From the NCBI GenBank assembly GCA_025943965.1, contig JAPCWD010000007.1, positions 1 to 64,000 on the forward strand: a stretch of DNA of 64,000 nt, written 5' to 3'. This DNA is from Synergistaceae bacterium DZ-S4 (GTDB lineage: Bacteria; Synergistota; Synergistia; Synergistales; Synergistaceae). The notes under the pieces were generated by a model, which worked only from the letters and a program-made list of their open reading frames with translations, did not search any database and was not told the DNA's origin. Within the stretch, counting starts at the first letter, position 1. Each line of letters starts with the position of its first letter. Below, one piece after another: positions 43,791-55,424 of this stretch. A program made the position numbers and the translations under genes.

Positions 43791-44850
43791 GGAAGAGACA
43801 TTCTCTCCGCTCCTGCCGGGATATCCGCAGAAAATCGGCGGAGTTTCCGTTGAGAATCCAATATGGCTCGCCCCTTTGGCAGGCATTACTTTTGCATCGG
43901 TGAGGAAATTTTACAGAAAACTTGGAGCCGGACTTGTCCACACTGAAATGGTCAGCGCTCTCGGACTGTGCCACAAAGGCAGAAAGACAAAGGAACTCCT
44001 CTGTGGGTCAGACGAAGAAAGGCCCGTTGTACTTCAGCTTTTTGGCTCAAGACCTGAAGACATAGAAAGGGGCGCGGTAACTGCCCTTGAAATAAGAAAA
44101 TTTGAGGCCCTGCAGATAAACATGGCTTGTCCGATGCCCAAGGTGACAAAAAGAGGCAGCGGATCAAAGCTTATGGGAGACCCAAAGGCCTCGGGGGAGA
44201 TTATCCGGACCATGAAAAAGACAGGCCTGCCGGTCTGGGCGAAGATCAGGGTAATGCCCGCCGGAAGCGGCCTGACCACGTGCGAATACTGTGACCTCCT
44301 TTTTGGTTCGGGTGCCGATTTCATATTCATCCATGGTAGGACTCCCGCGCAAAGATATGAGGGAAAATCCTCTCGTGATGCTATAGAAGAGGCTGCCAGG
44401 CTTTTCCCGGGAATGATCGGCGGCAGCGGCGACTGCTATGAGCCGGAGGATTTTCTGGATCATCTTAACAGGGGCTGTGCAGCGGTGCTCGCCGGGAGGG
44501 GTATACTTAGAGATGTTTTCATGATCCCCAAAACTCTGAGGGTGCTGGGCGGAGAGATCCCCCCCCAATATTGCGAACCCTCACTGGATTTCCAGTCAGA
44601 GCTCCTTCTCGAACTGGGCCGCAGCATTTATAATACCGAGGGGCAAACGCAGGCTTTGATGATCTCAAGAAGGATGCTTGCCGCACTATTTAAAGGTTTC
44701 TCGGGGGCGGCGCAGCTGAGAAGGCACGGAGCCCTTGCCCGTACATGGCAGGAGATGGAAGTTCTGCTCGAAAGCTGGCAGGATAACAGAAATCTCCCGG
44801 AGCTCGAACATACAAAGGATAATTTTCCAAGGGGAGTCATTGGCGGATGA
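43768..44850 (+). CDS. dus: tRNA-dihydrouridine synthase (DusB-like)
   Basis: FMN enzyme that reduces uridines in tRNA D-loops. The protein has 360 residues: the FMN-binding barrel start NPIWLAPLAGITFASVRKF, the catalytic Cys in NMACPMPKVTKRGSGSKLM, VWAKIRVMPAG, FIFIHGRTPAQRY and a glycine-rich GGSGDCYEPEDF phosphate site. A C-terminal helical domain follows. The subtype is closest to DusB by motif order. It is somewhat longer at the N terminus than the core because it begins inside coaX. Confidence 0.88.
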   Translation: MNETDLNKEETFSPLLPGYPQKIGGVSVENPIWLAPLAGITFASVRKFYRKLGAGLVHTEMVSALGLCHKGRKTKELLCGSDEERPVVLQLFGSRPEDIERGAVTALEIRKFEALQINMACPMPKVTKRGSGSKLMGDPKASGEIIRTMKKTGLPVWAKIRVMPAGSGLTTCEYCDLLFGSGADFIFIHGRTPAQRYEGKSSRDAIEEAARLFPGMIGGSGDCYEPEDFLDHLNRGCAAVLAGRGILRDVFMIPKTLRVLGGEIPPQYCEPSLDFQSELLLELGRSIYNTEGQTQALMISRRMLAALFKGFSGAAQLRRHGALARTWQEMEVLLESWQDNRNLPELEHTKDNFPRGVIGG

Positions 44851-44922
44851 GAACATCCCCGAAGTATTCCAATGGGAAGATCTTATAAAAAGAAAGACAA
44901 TACGACAGAGGAAGTGATCCAA

Positions 44923-46443
44923 TTGGCGGACGAGACAAGAAAAGAAGAACAGCAGCAAAAGAATATCACGCCTGAAGAGGAGATATTTCGCCAGCGCAAA
45001 GACAAACTGATGAGACTGCGCCAGGAAGAGGGATATGACCCGTTCCAGCAGGACCATTGGGAAGTAAAGCATACATTGTCTTATATAAAGGAAAAATACT
45101 CTTTCCTTAAGGATGAGGAGTGGTCCGAAGACGAGATCCGGACCGCCGGCAGGGTCATGATCCTCAGACGCCACGGCAAGACGGCATTTGCCACCTTCGA
45201 GGATGAGCATGACAGGCTGCAGCTCTGCTTCCAGTTTGACCTTCTAGGCGAGACCGACTACACCTTCTTCAAAAAATGGGTCGATGCGGGGGATTTTCTC
45301 GGGATAATAGGTGTGCCCTTCCGAACACAGCGTGGAGAGCTTACCATTGCGGTCAAAAAATTCTGTCTCCTCTCAAAGGCCCTCAGGCCGATGCCGGAAA
45401 AGTGGCACGGATTGAAGGATATGGAAGTCCGGTACCGCCAGCGCTACATAGACATGATAGCGAATCCCGAGGTAAGGGATACATTCCGCAAGAGGACAAA
45501 GATAATACAGACATTCCGCAGGGTCCTTGACGACCACGGTTCGCTTGAGGTCCAGACCCCGATCCTCTCAACGATCGCCGGAGGAGCGAACGCCAGGCCC
45601 TTTATAACTCATCACAATACGCTTGACATAGACATGTACCTGAGAATAGCGACTGAGCTTTACCTCAAGAGGCTTGTGGTGGGAATGCTCGGGAGGGTCT
45701 ACGAGATCGGGCAGCAGTTCCGTAACGAGGGAATGGATATGAAGCATAACCCCGAGTTCACCTCTCTTGAGGTCTACTGGCCCTATGCCAATTACAATGA
45801 CATGATGGACCTTGCAGAGGAAATAATCGTAGCATGTGCTGATGAGCTGGGAGGAAGGATCATCAACTACCAGGGCACTGAGATAAATCTCAACCCTCCC
45901 TTCCGCAGGGCAACAATGACTGAACTGGTGACCGAACATACTGGGATAGACTTCAGTACTGTCACGGACGAAGAGGCGCGCAGACAGGCTGCGATCCGCG
46001 GGCTTGAAGTGAAGCCCTCTGACACCAGATTTGACATACTGCCGGTCTTCTTCGAAGAGTACGTGGAGGAGGAACTTATCCAGCCGACATTCGTGCTTGG
46101 ACATCCTACGGTCATTTCACCTCTTTCCAAGAGGAACAAGGAGAACCCGGACATCACGGACAGGTTTGAGCTGTTCATCAACGCATGGGAATTCGCGAAC
46201 GCTTTCAGTGAGCTGAATGATCCCCTTGACCAGAGGGAACGCTTCATGGATCAGGAAAAGAAGAAGGATGAGGGCGACGAAGAGTCTCACCCCTTCGACG
46301 AAGATTTCGTCAACGCTCTCGAATACGGCCTGCCTCCGACAGGCGGCATGGGTATTGGGATAGACAGGACAGTAATGCTGCTGACCAACTCAAAGAGCAT
46401 AAGGGACGTCATACTCTTCCCTACGATGAAGCCGAAGGACTGA
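44923..46443 (+). CDS. lysS: Lysyl-tRNA synthetase (class II)
   Basis: Charges tRNA-Lys. The protein has about 506 residues with an N-terminal OB-fold anticodon-binding domain (about 45-155, starting GRVMILRRHGKTAFATFEDEHDRLQL) and a class II catalytic core: motif 1 around RKRTKIIQTFRRVLDDHG, motif 2 FRNEGMDMKHNPEFTSLEVYW, motif 3 GLPPTGGMGIGIDRTVML. The start is uncertain: TTG at 44923 has AGAGGAAG upstream and gives the usual length; the frame is open to an ATG at 44872 with no better ribosome site. Confidence 0.93.
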   Translation: MADETRKEEQQQKNITPEEEIFRQRKDKLMRLRQEEGYDPFQQDHWEVKHTLSYIKEKYSFLKDEEWSEDEIRTAGRVMILRRHGKTAFATFEDEHDRLQLCFQFDLLGETDYTFFKKWVDAGDFLGIIGVPFRTQRGELTIAVKKFCLLSKALRPMPEKWHGLKDMEVRYRQRYIDMIANPEVRDTFRKRTKIIQTFRRVLDDHGSLEVQTPILSTIAGGANARPFITHHNTLDIDMYLRIATELYLKRLVVGMLGRVYEIGQQFRNEGMDMKHNPEFTSLEVYWPYANYNDMMDLAEEIIVACADELGGRIINYQGTEINLNPPFRRATMTELVTEHTGIDFSTVTDEEARRQAAIRGLEVKPSDTRFDILPVFFEEYVEEELIQPTFVLGHPTVISPLSKRNKENPDITDRFELFINAWEFANAFSELNDPLDQRERFMDQEKKKDEGDEESHPFDEDFVNALEYGLPPTGGMGIGIDRTVMLLTNSKSIRDVILFPTMKPKD

Positions 46444-46448
46444 CATAG

Positions 46449-48473
<2,025 letters not shown>

Positions 48474-48506
48474 GAAAATGCTTCCCGCAGCTTGGAGGGA
48501 TCAGGA

Positions 48507-48836
48507 ATGATAAAGAAAATGGTTATGGATGAGGAAAGGCTCAGAGAAGTCCTGGGCTTTTCCTGTATCGGCCTTCCCGAGGAGGAGTACGCAGAGGTAC
48601 TTGACAGGGTCAACGCGGTACTGAGGATGTGCGACGAGATGCAGGAGCTCGACAGCTCGAACGTCAGTCCTTTCGAGTGGGACGTTATAAAGGCTCCCGC
48701 AAGAAGGAAAGACAGCCCTGTAGCCTGGAACGGGAGGGAGCGCCTGCTTGACCGGGCTCCCGTAAGAGAGGGCGACTTTTTCCGCGTCCCAAGGATCATT
48801 GCCAGAGACGACATCGAACCGGAAGAGGAGGAGTAA
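48507..48836 (+). CDS. gatC: Asp/Glu-tRNA amidotransferase subunit C
   Basis: Small stabilising subunit of the GatCAB complex, which converts mischarged Glu-tRNA(Gln) and/or Asp-tRNA(Asn) to the amide. The 109-residue protein has the typical helix LGLPEEEYAEVLDRVNAVLRMCDEMQELDSS, then NVSPFEW and the acidic, conserved APVREGDFFRVPRI end. The ATG at 48507 follows GGAGGGATCAGGA; an upstream TTG at 48492 is in front of that site. gatA begins 5 bases after its stop. Confidence 0.9.
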   Translation: MIKKMVMDEERLREVLGFSCIGLPEEEYAEVLDRVNAVLRMCDEMQELDSSNVSPFEWDVIKAPARRKDSPVAWNGRERLLDRAPVREGDFFRVPRIIARDDIEPEEEE

Positions 48837-48840
48837 GGGG

Positions 48841-50322
48841 ATGGAATTCCATAAACTCTCTGTCCTCGAGATCGCAGAAGGTGTAAAAAATGGGATATGG
48901 AGGGCCTCAGAGATCCTGTCAGCGCATCTTGAGCGGATCAGGAAGTTCGACGGCAGGATAAACTCGGTGGTCACGCTCTCCGAAGAGAGCGCACGGAAAG
49001 AAGCCGAAGCGGTCGACAGAGCAGTTGCCGAAGGCAGGGATCCGGGACCTCTTGCGGGTGTCCCCTTTCTTGTAAAGGACAATTTCTGCACAGAGGGCAT
49101 AAGGACCACATGCTGCAGCAAGATGCTTGAAGACTGGATACCGGATTACGATGCGACCGCTGTCAAAAGGATGAAGGAGGCGGGAGCCGTCCTTATAGGC
49201 AAGACCAACATGGACGAATTCGCCATGGGAAGCACGACTGAGAGCTCGATATTCGGACCTACCCTCAATCCGAGGGATCACAGCAGGGTGCCCGGAGGCA
49301 GTTCGGGAGGAAGCGCCGCCGCGGTGGCTGCGGGGTTTGCACCGATAGCTCTGGGAAGCGACACCGGAGGATCCGTAAGGCAGCCCTCAGCATTCTGCGG
49401 AGTCCAGGGGATGAAGCCATCCTACGGACAGATCAGCAGATACGGCATAGTCGCCTACGCATCGTCCCTGGATCAGGTCGGGCCTATAACGAGAAACATG
49501 AAAGACATGGCTGCCGCGATAGACGTTTTGACCGGAGCAGATGCAAACGACACGACATGTGACGCTTACGTGAGGCCATCCTTCTCGGATGCCGCACTTT
49601 CAGGGATAAAGGGAAAGAAGGTCGCTGTGCTTACCGGCTTTGATTCTGAGAGCATAGACAGACCGCTTGTGGAGGCCATCGACAGAGCTGCCGAACACTG
49701 CAGATCCGCGGGGGCGGAGATAGTTCGGGCCGCGCTTCCCATCACCATGAAGCATGCTGTTGCCTGCTACTACATGGTTGCCCTCGGAGACGCCAGCTCA
49801 AAACTGGCCTGTTTCGACGGCATGCGCTACGGTCACCACGCCGATGGGAAGAGTCTCTTCGAAATGTACAAAAGGAGCCGCAACCAGGGATTCGGCAGGG
49901 AGGTACGCAAGCGCATACTTATAGGCACCTGCATACTTACGAGGGGCTACTATGAGAACTACTATGTGCCGGCAACAAAGGTGAGGCAGATGATAGCCGA
50001 CGAATACGCGGAGCTCTTCAGAAACGTGGACGCACTGATCTGTCCCATATCTCCGGCCCTTCCCTACAGAAAGGGGCTTGTTGAGGAAGATCCCGTGCGC
50101 ATCTATCTGGGAGATGCCTTCTCCTCTGCGGCCAACCTGGCGGGACTTCCGAGCGTAAGCCTCAACGTAGGCTTCACGGAAGAGGGACTGCCGACCAACG
50201 TACAGCTTATGGGCCCTCGGTTCGGAGACGCCGGTCTGCTTGCGCTGGCACTGGCGATAGAAAACGAAGCCGGTTCTCCGGCTATTGCTGAGATCGAAAA
50301 GAAAGGGGGCTGCGGAGAATGA
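48841..50322 (+). CDS. gatA: Asp/Glu-tRNA amidotransferase subunit A
   Basis: Amidase subunit that releases ammonia from glutamine for GatB. The protein has 493 residues. The amidase-signature Ser-cisSer-Lys triad is seen in VKDN (Lys), PGGSSGGSAAAVAAG, and SDTGGSVRQPSAFCG (nucleophile Ser). The ATG at 48841 has AGGAGGAGTAAGGGG directly before it; the open frame extends 42 bases into gatC but lacks family similarity there. The stop overlaps gatB (ATGA). Confidence 0.95.
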   Translation: MEFHKLSVLEIAEGVKNGIWRASEILSAHLERIRKFDGRINSVVTLSEESARKEAEAVDRAVAEGRDPGPLAGVPFLVKDNFCTEGIRTTCCSKMLEDWIPDYDATAVKRMKEAGAVLIGKTNMDEFAMGSTTESSIFGPTLNPRDHSRVPGGSSGGSAAAVAAGFAPIALGSDTGGSVRQPSAFCGVQGMKPSYGQISRYGIVAYASSLDQVGPITRNMKDMAAAIDVLTGADANDTTCDAYVRPSFSDAALSGIKGKKVAVLTGFDSESIDRPLVEAIDRAAEHCRSAGAEIVRAALPITMKHAVACYYMVALGDASSKLACFDGMRYGHHADGKSLFEMYKRSRNQGFGREVRKRILIGTCILTRGYYENYYVPATKVRQMIADEYAELFRNVDALICPISPALPYRKGLVEEDPVRIYLGDAFSSAANLAGLPSVSLNVGFTEEGLPTNVQLMGPRFGDAGLLALALAIENEAGSPAIAEIEKKGGCGE

Positions 50323-51773
50323 GGGAGCCCGTAATAGGACTTGAGATACACCTTCAACTGAAGACGAAGACCAAACTCTTCTGCAGCTGTTCCAGTGACT
50401 ACATAGGAGCAACTCCCAACACTAACGTCTGTCCGGTATGCCTTGCGATCCCCGGCACACTCCCCATACTCAACGACCGTGCCGTGGAACTGGCGGTAAG
50501 GATAGGGCTGGGACTTCACTGTTCGATAAACGACAATACCCGGTTCCACAGAAAACACTATTTCTACGCCGACCTTCCGAAGGCATACCAGATAACTCAA
50601 TATGAGCATCCGATAGCCGTCAGGGGATATGTGGACATCTTTACAGGGGGAAAAGAGAAGAGGATCAGGGTACACCATCTCCATCTTGAAGAGGACGCGG
50701 GCAAACTGGTCCATCCCACTTCCGACGGACGGCTCACCGGAGCCTCATACTCCCTAGTCGACTACAACCGCGGCGGTATGCCCCTTTCGGAGATAGTATC
50801 TGAGCCGGACATGAATTCAGCCGAAGAGGTATTGGCATACATAATGCAGATCAGGCAGCTGGCTCGCTACCTGGAGGTATCTGACGGAGAGATGGAGTCG
50901 GGGTCACTCAGAGTGGATGTCAATGTATCGCTCAGAAATGGCGACGGGAGCCTCGGGACGAGGGTGGAGATCAAGAACGTGAACTCTCTCAGGTCAATCG
51001 AGCGCGCTCTTGAGTACGAGATAGCGAGGCAGAACAAGGTCCTTGACGAAGGAGGGCGTCTTGTCCAGGAGACCCGTCTCTGGGATGACGTCGCAGGCGT
51101 AACGAGGTCTATGCGGAGCAAAGAGGGGGAGCGTGACTATAGGTATTATGTGGAGATGGATCTTGCTCCGATCTCAGCCGGTCCTGAATACGTTGAGGAG
51201 ATAAAAAAGAGCCTTCCTGAGATGCCGCGGGAAAAACGCGAAAGGTTCATCAGCGATTATTCACTCTCTCAAGAGGAGGCCGGGCAGCTTACGGAACAAA
51301 AGGAGACTGCCGACTACTTTGAAGGATGCGTCTCCGCCGGCGCCCCGGCCGCTAAATGCGCGAACTGGATGCGCATGGAGGTGCAGCGGCTGCTCCGTGA
51401 GAAGGACCTGCTGATAGAGAACTTCCCCGTTCATGCTTCGGAGCTCGGGAAACTTATTATCAGAGTGGAAAAGAAGGAACTTTCCAACACCCAGGCCAAG
51501 GATGTTCTTGCGGTCATGGCCGAAAAGGGGCTGCCCATCAATGAAGCGATCAAGGCATGCGGAGTCTCCGGAGGCAAGGTCACGGGCCTTGCTCTTGAAG
51601 AGATCATCAAAAAGGTCTTCGCAGGCGAACCTGAGGCTGTGAAAACAGTGCGGGCAGGAAATGACAGGAAGGGCGCAAAGGTGAAATTCCTCCAGGGGCT
51701 TGTAATGAGAGAGACCAGAGGATCAGCAGACCCTGCTGAGGTGGCTTCTCTTGTGAATTCTATGCTTGAATAA
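50319..51773 (+). CDS. gatB: Asp/Glu-tRNA amidotransferase subunit B
   Basis: Binds mischarged tRNA and, with ATP, transfers ammonia from GatA to the amino acid. The protein has 484 residues: N-terminal kinase-like cradle domain (GLEIHLQLKTKTKLFCSCS with the zinc Cys residues and VCPVCLAIPGTLPILN), ADLPKAYQITQYEHPI, LEEDAGKLVH, SLVDYNRGGMPLSEIVSEPD, and a C-terminal YqeY-like tail domain. It ends the long run that starts at miaB. Confidence 0.95.
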   Translation: MREPVIGLEIHLQLKTKTKLFCSCSSDYIGATPNTNVCPVCLAIPGTLPILNDRAVELAVRIGLGLHCSINDNTRFHRKHYFYADLPKAYQITQYEHPIAVRGYVDIFTGGKEKRIRVHHLHLEEDAGKLVHPTSDGRLTGASYSLVDYNRGGMPLSEIVSEPDMNSAEEVLAYIMQIRQLARYLEVSDGEMESGSLRVDVNVSLRNGDGSLGTRVEIKNVNSLRSIERALEYEIARQNKVLDEGGRLVQETRLWDDVAGVTRSMRSKEGERDYRYYVEMDLAPISAGPEYVEEIKKSLPEMPREKRERFISDYSLSQEEAGQLTEQKETADYFEGCVSAGAPAAKCANWMRMEVQRLLREKDLLIENFPVHASELGKLIIRVEKKELSNTQAKDVLAVMAEKGLPINEAIKACGVSGGKVTGLALEEIIKKVFAGEPEAVKTVRAGNDRKGAKVKFLQGLVMRETRGSADPAEVASLVNSMLE

Positions 51774-51782
51774 GCGTTCGGG

Positions 51783-51815
51783 GGTGAAGGGGCAGTTCTC
51801 TTCACCTCTTTATTT
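51783..51815 (+). terminator. Probable intrinsic terminator after gatB
   Basis: GGTGAAG (51783-51789) pairs with CTTCACC (51800-51806), then TCTTTATTT. The stem is only 7 base pairs and the T-run is broken, so it is a moderate candidate. Confidence 0.6.
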
Positions 51816-51828
51816 ATACAGGCAAAGA

Positions 51829-51858
51829 TTGACTTAAAGGTGCCTCAAAGGTTATCAT
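51829..51858 (+). promoter_or_regulatory. Candidate promoter of the EF-G-like gene
   Basis: TTGACT (51829-51834), 18 bases, TATCAT (51853-51858). The transcript would start near 51865, leaving a leader of about 75 bases that holds a 14-codon ORF (51897-51938... stop TAA) directly abutting the gene's ATG. Confidence 0.5.
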
Positions 51859-51940
51859 CAATAGGTTGTGATGAATTATGGAGCACCCTGTAACCATGAA
51901 AAAACATATTCAGCTTCATCAGTCAGAAGGAGTGAAATAA

Positions 51941-54028
51941 ATGGGGACACGTAAACCTGAGGATATTCGCAGCATTGCTCTGATTTCGCACGGAGGAGCA
52001 GGAAAGACATCGCTTAACGAGGCATTTCTTTACGATGCCGGCCTTATTTCAAGGATGGGCAGGATCGAAGACAAGAACACAGTCTCAGACTTTGATTCAG
52101 AGGAACAGAAGCGCGGAATTTCAATAAGTACTTCTCTTGCGACTGTTCCATACAAAAATAAAACCATTTATGTCCTCGACACCCCGGGCTTTGCAGACTT
52201 CGTCGGAGAGCAGCGCTGCGCGATGAGAGTCTCAGACGGCGCACTCGTCCTTGTAAACGCCACTGCCGGCGTAGAGGTCCAGACTCAGAGCGTGTGGGCT
52301 TTTGCAGAGAATTTTGAAACCCCCGCTATCTTTTTCATTAGCAAGCTTGACCGCGAAAACGCCGATTTTGACAGCGTGGTCAGCGATATACAGGAAAACA
52401 TCTCCGACAGGGCGGTACCGCTCTATCTTCCTATAGGGAGCGAGCTTAACTTCAAAGGGCTGGTAAACGTACTTACCGGAAAATCATATATGTACAAGGG
52501 CGACGGAAGCAAGGACTTTACGGAAGGCGATGTTCCTGCCGACATGGCCGACGCAGTTTCCTCAGCCCGCGAAACACTGGTTGAGAGGGCAGTTGAAGCG
52601 GACGATGAGATGATGATGCGCTACCTTGATGGGGAGGAGATCTCAGTTGATGAACTGCAGGGAGTCCTTCGCAAAGCCGTCTGCTCCAGGTCCATATTCC
52701 CGATAATTCCCGGATCAGGTACGGGCAACATCGGAGTTTATCAGGTTATGGACATGGTAGCCGACTACATGCCATCGCCGAAGGACATGCTCAACAGGGC
52801 CGCACTTAGGGGAGAAGAGGCCGTTAAGATCGCTCCCGATGAAAAGGGACCTTTCCTTGGCTTTGTATTCAAGGTAATGGTCGACCCCTACGTGGGCAAG
52901 CTCTCCTTCGTGAAGGTCTTCTCTGGGACCCTCACAAGCGACCAGACGGTTTTCAATGTTACGGAGGGCGAAGAGGAGAGGATCAGCTCCTTCCGCTTTA
53001 TGAAAGGCAAGGAGAGCACCGAGGAAAAAGAGATCGTGCTTGGTGACATAGTTGCCATTCCGAAGCTTGAAAGCACGACAGCCGGAGATACGCTCGGAAC
53101 TAAGGGCGAAGTGCTGAAATTCCGCCCGATACAGTTCCCGCAGCCTGTTTACAGTGTTGCGGTGCTGCCCAAGAGCCGCGCTGACGAAGACAAGCTCGGT
53201 ACTGCCATCGCCAAGACCCTCAAGGAAGACAGGACACTTTCATTTGTCAAGAACCCGGAGACGAACGACGCAGTCCTCTCGGGAATGGGAGATATGCACC
53301 TGGACATAATGCTCTCAAAAATCAAGGAACGCTATAAGGTAGACCTTGAGACCCGCACTCCGAAAGTCCCGTACAGGGAGACCATAAAGAAGACCGCCCG
53401 CGCACAGGGAAAGCACAAGAAGCAGTCAGGCGGACGCGGCCAGTACGGAGATGTATGGTTTGAGCTTGCCCCGCTTGAGAAGAACTCAGGAATTGAGTTC
53501 ATAGACAGGGTGGTCGGCGGAGTGGTCCCGAAAAACTACATCCCCGCGGCTGAAAAGGGACTCAGGGAAGCCGCTCAGAGAGGTTTCCTGGCCGGATACC
53601 CGACAACAGACTTCTCATGCGCCATATACGACGGTTCATACCACGACGTTGACTCTTCGGAAATGGCATTCAAGATAGCTGCGTCCCTAGCCTTCAAGAA
53701 GGCCATGGCGGATGCGATGCCTGTCCTGATGGAACCGGTAATGAACGTCGAGGTTAAGGTCCCCGAGGAATGCCTCGGAGACGTTATGGGGGACTTTAAC
53801 AGCCGTCGCGGCCGCATCATGGGTATCGACAGCGAAGGCAAGCTTCAGATCGTAAAGGCCCAGTGTCCTCTGTCTGAAATGTTCCGCTATGCCATAATCC
53901 TCCGTTCGATGACGTCAGGAAGAGGCACCTTCACGATGGAATATTCACATTATGAAGAAGTCCCGGGTGAAATAGCAAGAAAGGTCATTGAGGCTGCCGA
54001 GAAGGAGCGCGTGGAAGAGGAAGAGTAA
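51941..54028 (+). CDS. Elongation factor G-like translational GTPase (EF-G2 type)
   Basis: A 695-residue five-domain translational GTPase, related to EF-G but of the EF-G-2-like group. The P-loop reads SHGGAGKTSLNEAFLYDAG where true EF-G has AHIDAGKTTTTERIL; switch I has RGISISTSLATV; G3 is DTPGFADFVGE; and the G4 motif is SKLD in place of NKMD. Domain IV has the GGRGQYGDVWFELAPLE segment with the expected glycine-rich loop. Members of this group may replace only some EF-G functions or act in ribosome recycling or stress; its role here is not known. The gene has its own promoter and is closed by a strong terminator. A normal fusA probably lies elsewhere. Confidence 0.85.
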   Translation: MGTRKPEDIRSIALISHGGAGKTSLNEAFLYDAGLISRMGRIEDKNTVSDFDSEEQKRGISISTSLATVPYKNKTIYVLDTPGFADFVGEQRCAMRVSDGALVLVNATAGVEVQTQSVWAFAENFETPAIFFISKLDRENADFDSVVSDIQENISDRAVPLYLPIGSELNFKGLVNVLTGKSYMYKGDGSKDFTEGDVPADMADAVSSARETLVERAVEADDEMMMRYLDGEEISVDELQGVLRKAVCSRSIFPIIPGSGTGNIGVYQVMDMVADYMPSPKDMLNRAALRGEEAVKIAPDEKGPFLGFVFKVMVDPYVGKLSFVKVFSGTLTSDQTVFNVTEGEEERISSFRFMKGKESTEEKEIVLGDIVAIPKLESTTAGDTLGTKGEVLKFRPIQFPQPVYSVAVLPKSRADEDKLGTAIAKTLKEDRTLSFVKNPETNDAVLSGMGDMHLDIMLSKIKERYKVDLETRTPKVPYRETIKKTARAQGKHKKQSGGRGQYGDVWFELAPLEKNSGIEFIDRVVGGVVPKNYIPAAEKGLREAAQRGFLAGYPTTDFSCAIYDGSYHDVDSSEMAFKIAASLAFKKAMADAMPVLMEPVMNVEVKVPEECLGDVMGDFNSRRGRIMGIDSEGKLQIVKAQCPLSEMFRYAIILRSMTSGRGTFTMEYSHYEEVPGEIARKVIEAAEKERVEEEE

Positions 54029-54065
54029 GGACCTACTGGGCATAGTCCCGTCAGAAAAAATATGC

Positions 54066-54110
54066 GCGGGATCCGTGACGTTTCAGAAGCGTCCCCGGAT
54101 CCCGCTCTTT
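54066..54110 (+). terminator. Intrinsic terminator after the EF-G-like gene
   Basis: GCGGGATCCG (54066-54075) pairs perfectly with CGGATCCCGC (54096-54105), with GACG/CGTC extending the stem inside, followed by TCTTTT. Confidence 0.9.
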
Positions 54111-54114
54111 TATG

Positions 54115-54143
54115 TTGACCCTCCCGGAAATCTCTTTTATTAT
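54115..54143 (+). promoter_or_regulatory. Promoter of the MFS transporter gene
   Basis: TTGACC (54115-54120), exactly 17 bases, TATTAT (54138-54143). It starts a few bases after the preceding terminator, and the leader of about 50 bases ends at the ATG at 54203. Confidence 0.72.
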
Positions 54144-54202
54144 TTCCGGTAACAGGGTTTTGGAGATCAGAAGCAACAGTAACAACGGGGGATGCATCGT
54201 AA

Positions 54203-55360
54203 ATGAAAATATCAAAGCAGGTACTGCTGGTATTTCTGGCATATTATGGGATAAACTGCCTCTCAAACGTATATTTTGTATTCGGCCCCTTCTACGGTGC
54301 TTCAGGAGCGTCGCCCAGGGCGGTCGGGCTCTTCCTCAGCATATTTTACATGGCTATGATAATATGCAGGCCGCTTGGAAGCTGGACGATGGAGAGGCTT
54401 GGGATTCGTAGGGCCCTTATGTGGAGTTCGCTTCTTTCTGCGGTGACAGCCGCCGGCATATCGCTTTCACTTTCACAGCCCACCCTGCTCCTATTCTTCA
54501 GGGCGATATCCGGTATAAGCGCAAGCATCTTCATCGTAGCTACGGTAGCCTACCAGTCTATGATAATGGACGCGAAATCCAGGGGGATCGGCTTTGCTCT
54601 ATTCACGACCGGTTCTATGCTGCCGATGGCTACAGTAGTCCCTCTTTCGGAATTTTTGCTGAAAAGGAGCCATACAGATCTTTATCTATGGCTGCCTGTC
54701 GCAGTGGCGCTGATCTGTCTTGCGATAAGCGTCAGAATAAGGGATATTTCAGGAGAGACAGACGAAAAACCGGTATGGGGCACCTACTGGAACATGCTCT
54801 GCCGCCCCGGGGTGAAGCCGCTTTACCTGACGGCATTTCTTATGTCCCTTGCGGACGGGGCGACTCTCTGTGCCGCGGCGCTGGCAGAAGACAGGGGAGT
54901 CCCGGTCTCGTGGTTCATGATCTCAGTCGCAGTAGCTGCTGTGATAATAAGGACGGTCGGGTTCAGGACTATGGATACGATCCCCAGGATCCTTCTTGCC
55001 GCTCCCGCCGCAGGGCTGATGGGCCTCTCAATGTTGGGGCTTTCCTTCAGTTCCAGCTGGGTATCATTCGTTCTATTCGGTCTTCTCTTCGGCCTTGGCA
55101 TAGGAGCGGGCTTTCCCACCGACCTCTCGATCATAGGCGACCTGCTCTCAATAGAGTATCACCCGAAGGCTACCGGTTCTCTTCTTCTTGCGATAGATCT
55201 GGGCTGGGTCATCACACCGCTGATCTTCGGTTTTATCTCTCCCCTTTTTGGAGCTGCAGGAGCCTTCAGGCTGATAGGCATGTTCGTGCTTGTCACATCT
55301 TCCGCCGTACAGTTTTTATGCTGGATGCCGCTCTGGAAGTGCCCAAAGCAGCAGATATAA
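54203..55360 (+). CDS. MFS transporter
   Basis: A 385-residue integral membrane protein with 12 likely helices, typical of the major facilitator superfamily. The loop between helices 2 and 3 reads RPLGSWTMERLGIRRAL, matching the family A-motif (G-x-x-x-D/E-R-x-G-R-R). Nothing in the sequence tells the substrate. It stands alone between its promoter and a bidirectional terminator shared with nfnB. Confidence 0.85.
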   Translation: MKISKQVLLVFLAYYGINCLSNVYFVFGPFYGASGASPRAVGLFLSIFYMAMIICRPLGSWTMERLGIRRALMWSSLLSAVTAAGISLSLSQPTLLLFFRAISGISASIFIVATVAYQSMIMDAKSRGIGFALFTTGSMLPMATVVPLSEFLLKRSHTDLYLWLPVAVALICLAISVRIRDISGETDEKPVWGTYWNMLCRPGVKPLYLTAFLMSLADGATLCAAALAEDRGVPVSWFMISVAVAAVIIRTVGFRTMDTIPRILLAAPAAGLMGLSMLGLSFSSSWVSFVLFGLLFGLGIGAGFPTDLSIIGDLLSIEYHPKATGSLLLAIDLGWVITPLIFGFISPLFGAAGAFRLIGMFVLVTSSAVQFLCWMPLWKCPKQQI

Positions 55361-55401
55361 GAAAATGCCGGACCTCCTTTTCGGAGTGTCCGGCATTTTC
55401 T
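55360..55401. terminator. Bidirectional terminator between MFS and nfnB
   Basis: AGAAAATGCCGGAC (55360-55373) pairs perfectly over 14 bases with GTCCGGCATTTTCT (55388-55401), with A-rich and T-rich ends on either side, so it can stop transcription from both converging genes. Confidence 0.92.
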
Positions 55402-55424
55402 ACAAAGGAGATACTATCCTATCC

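Noticed and set aside
51897-51940. A 14-codon ORF ending directly at the EF-G-like ATG
   Set aside because: Weak ribosome site and no codon bias; it could couple translation, but nothing in the sequence requires it.
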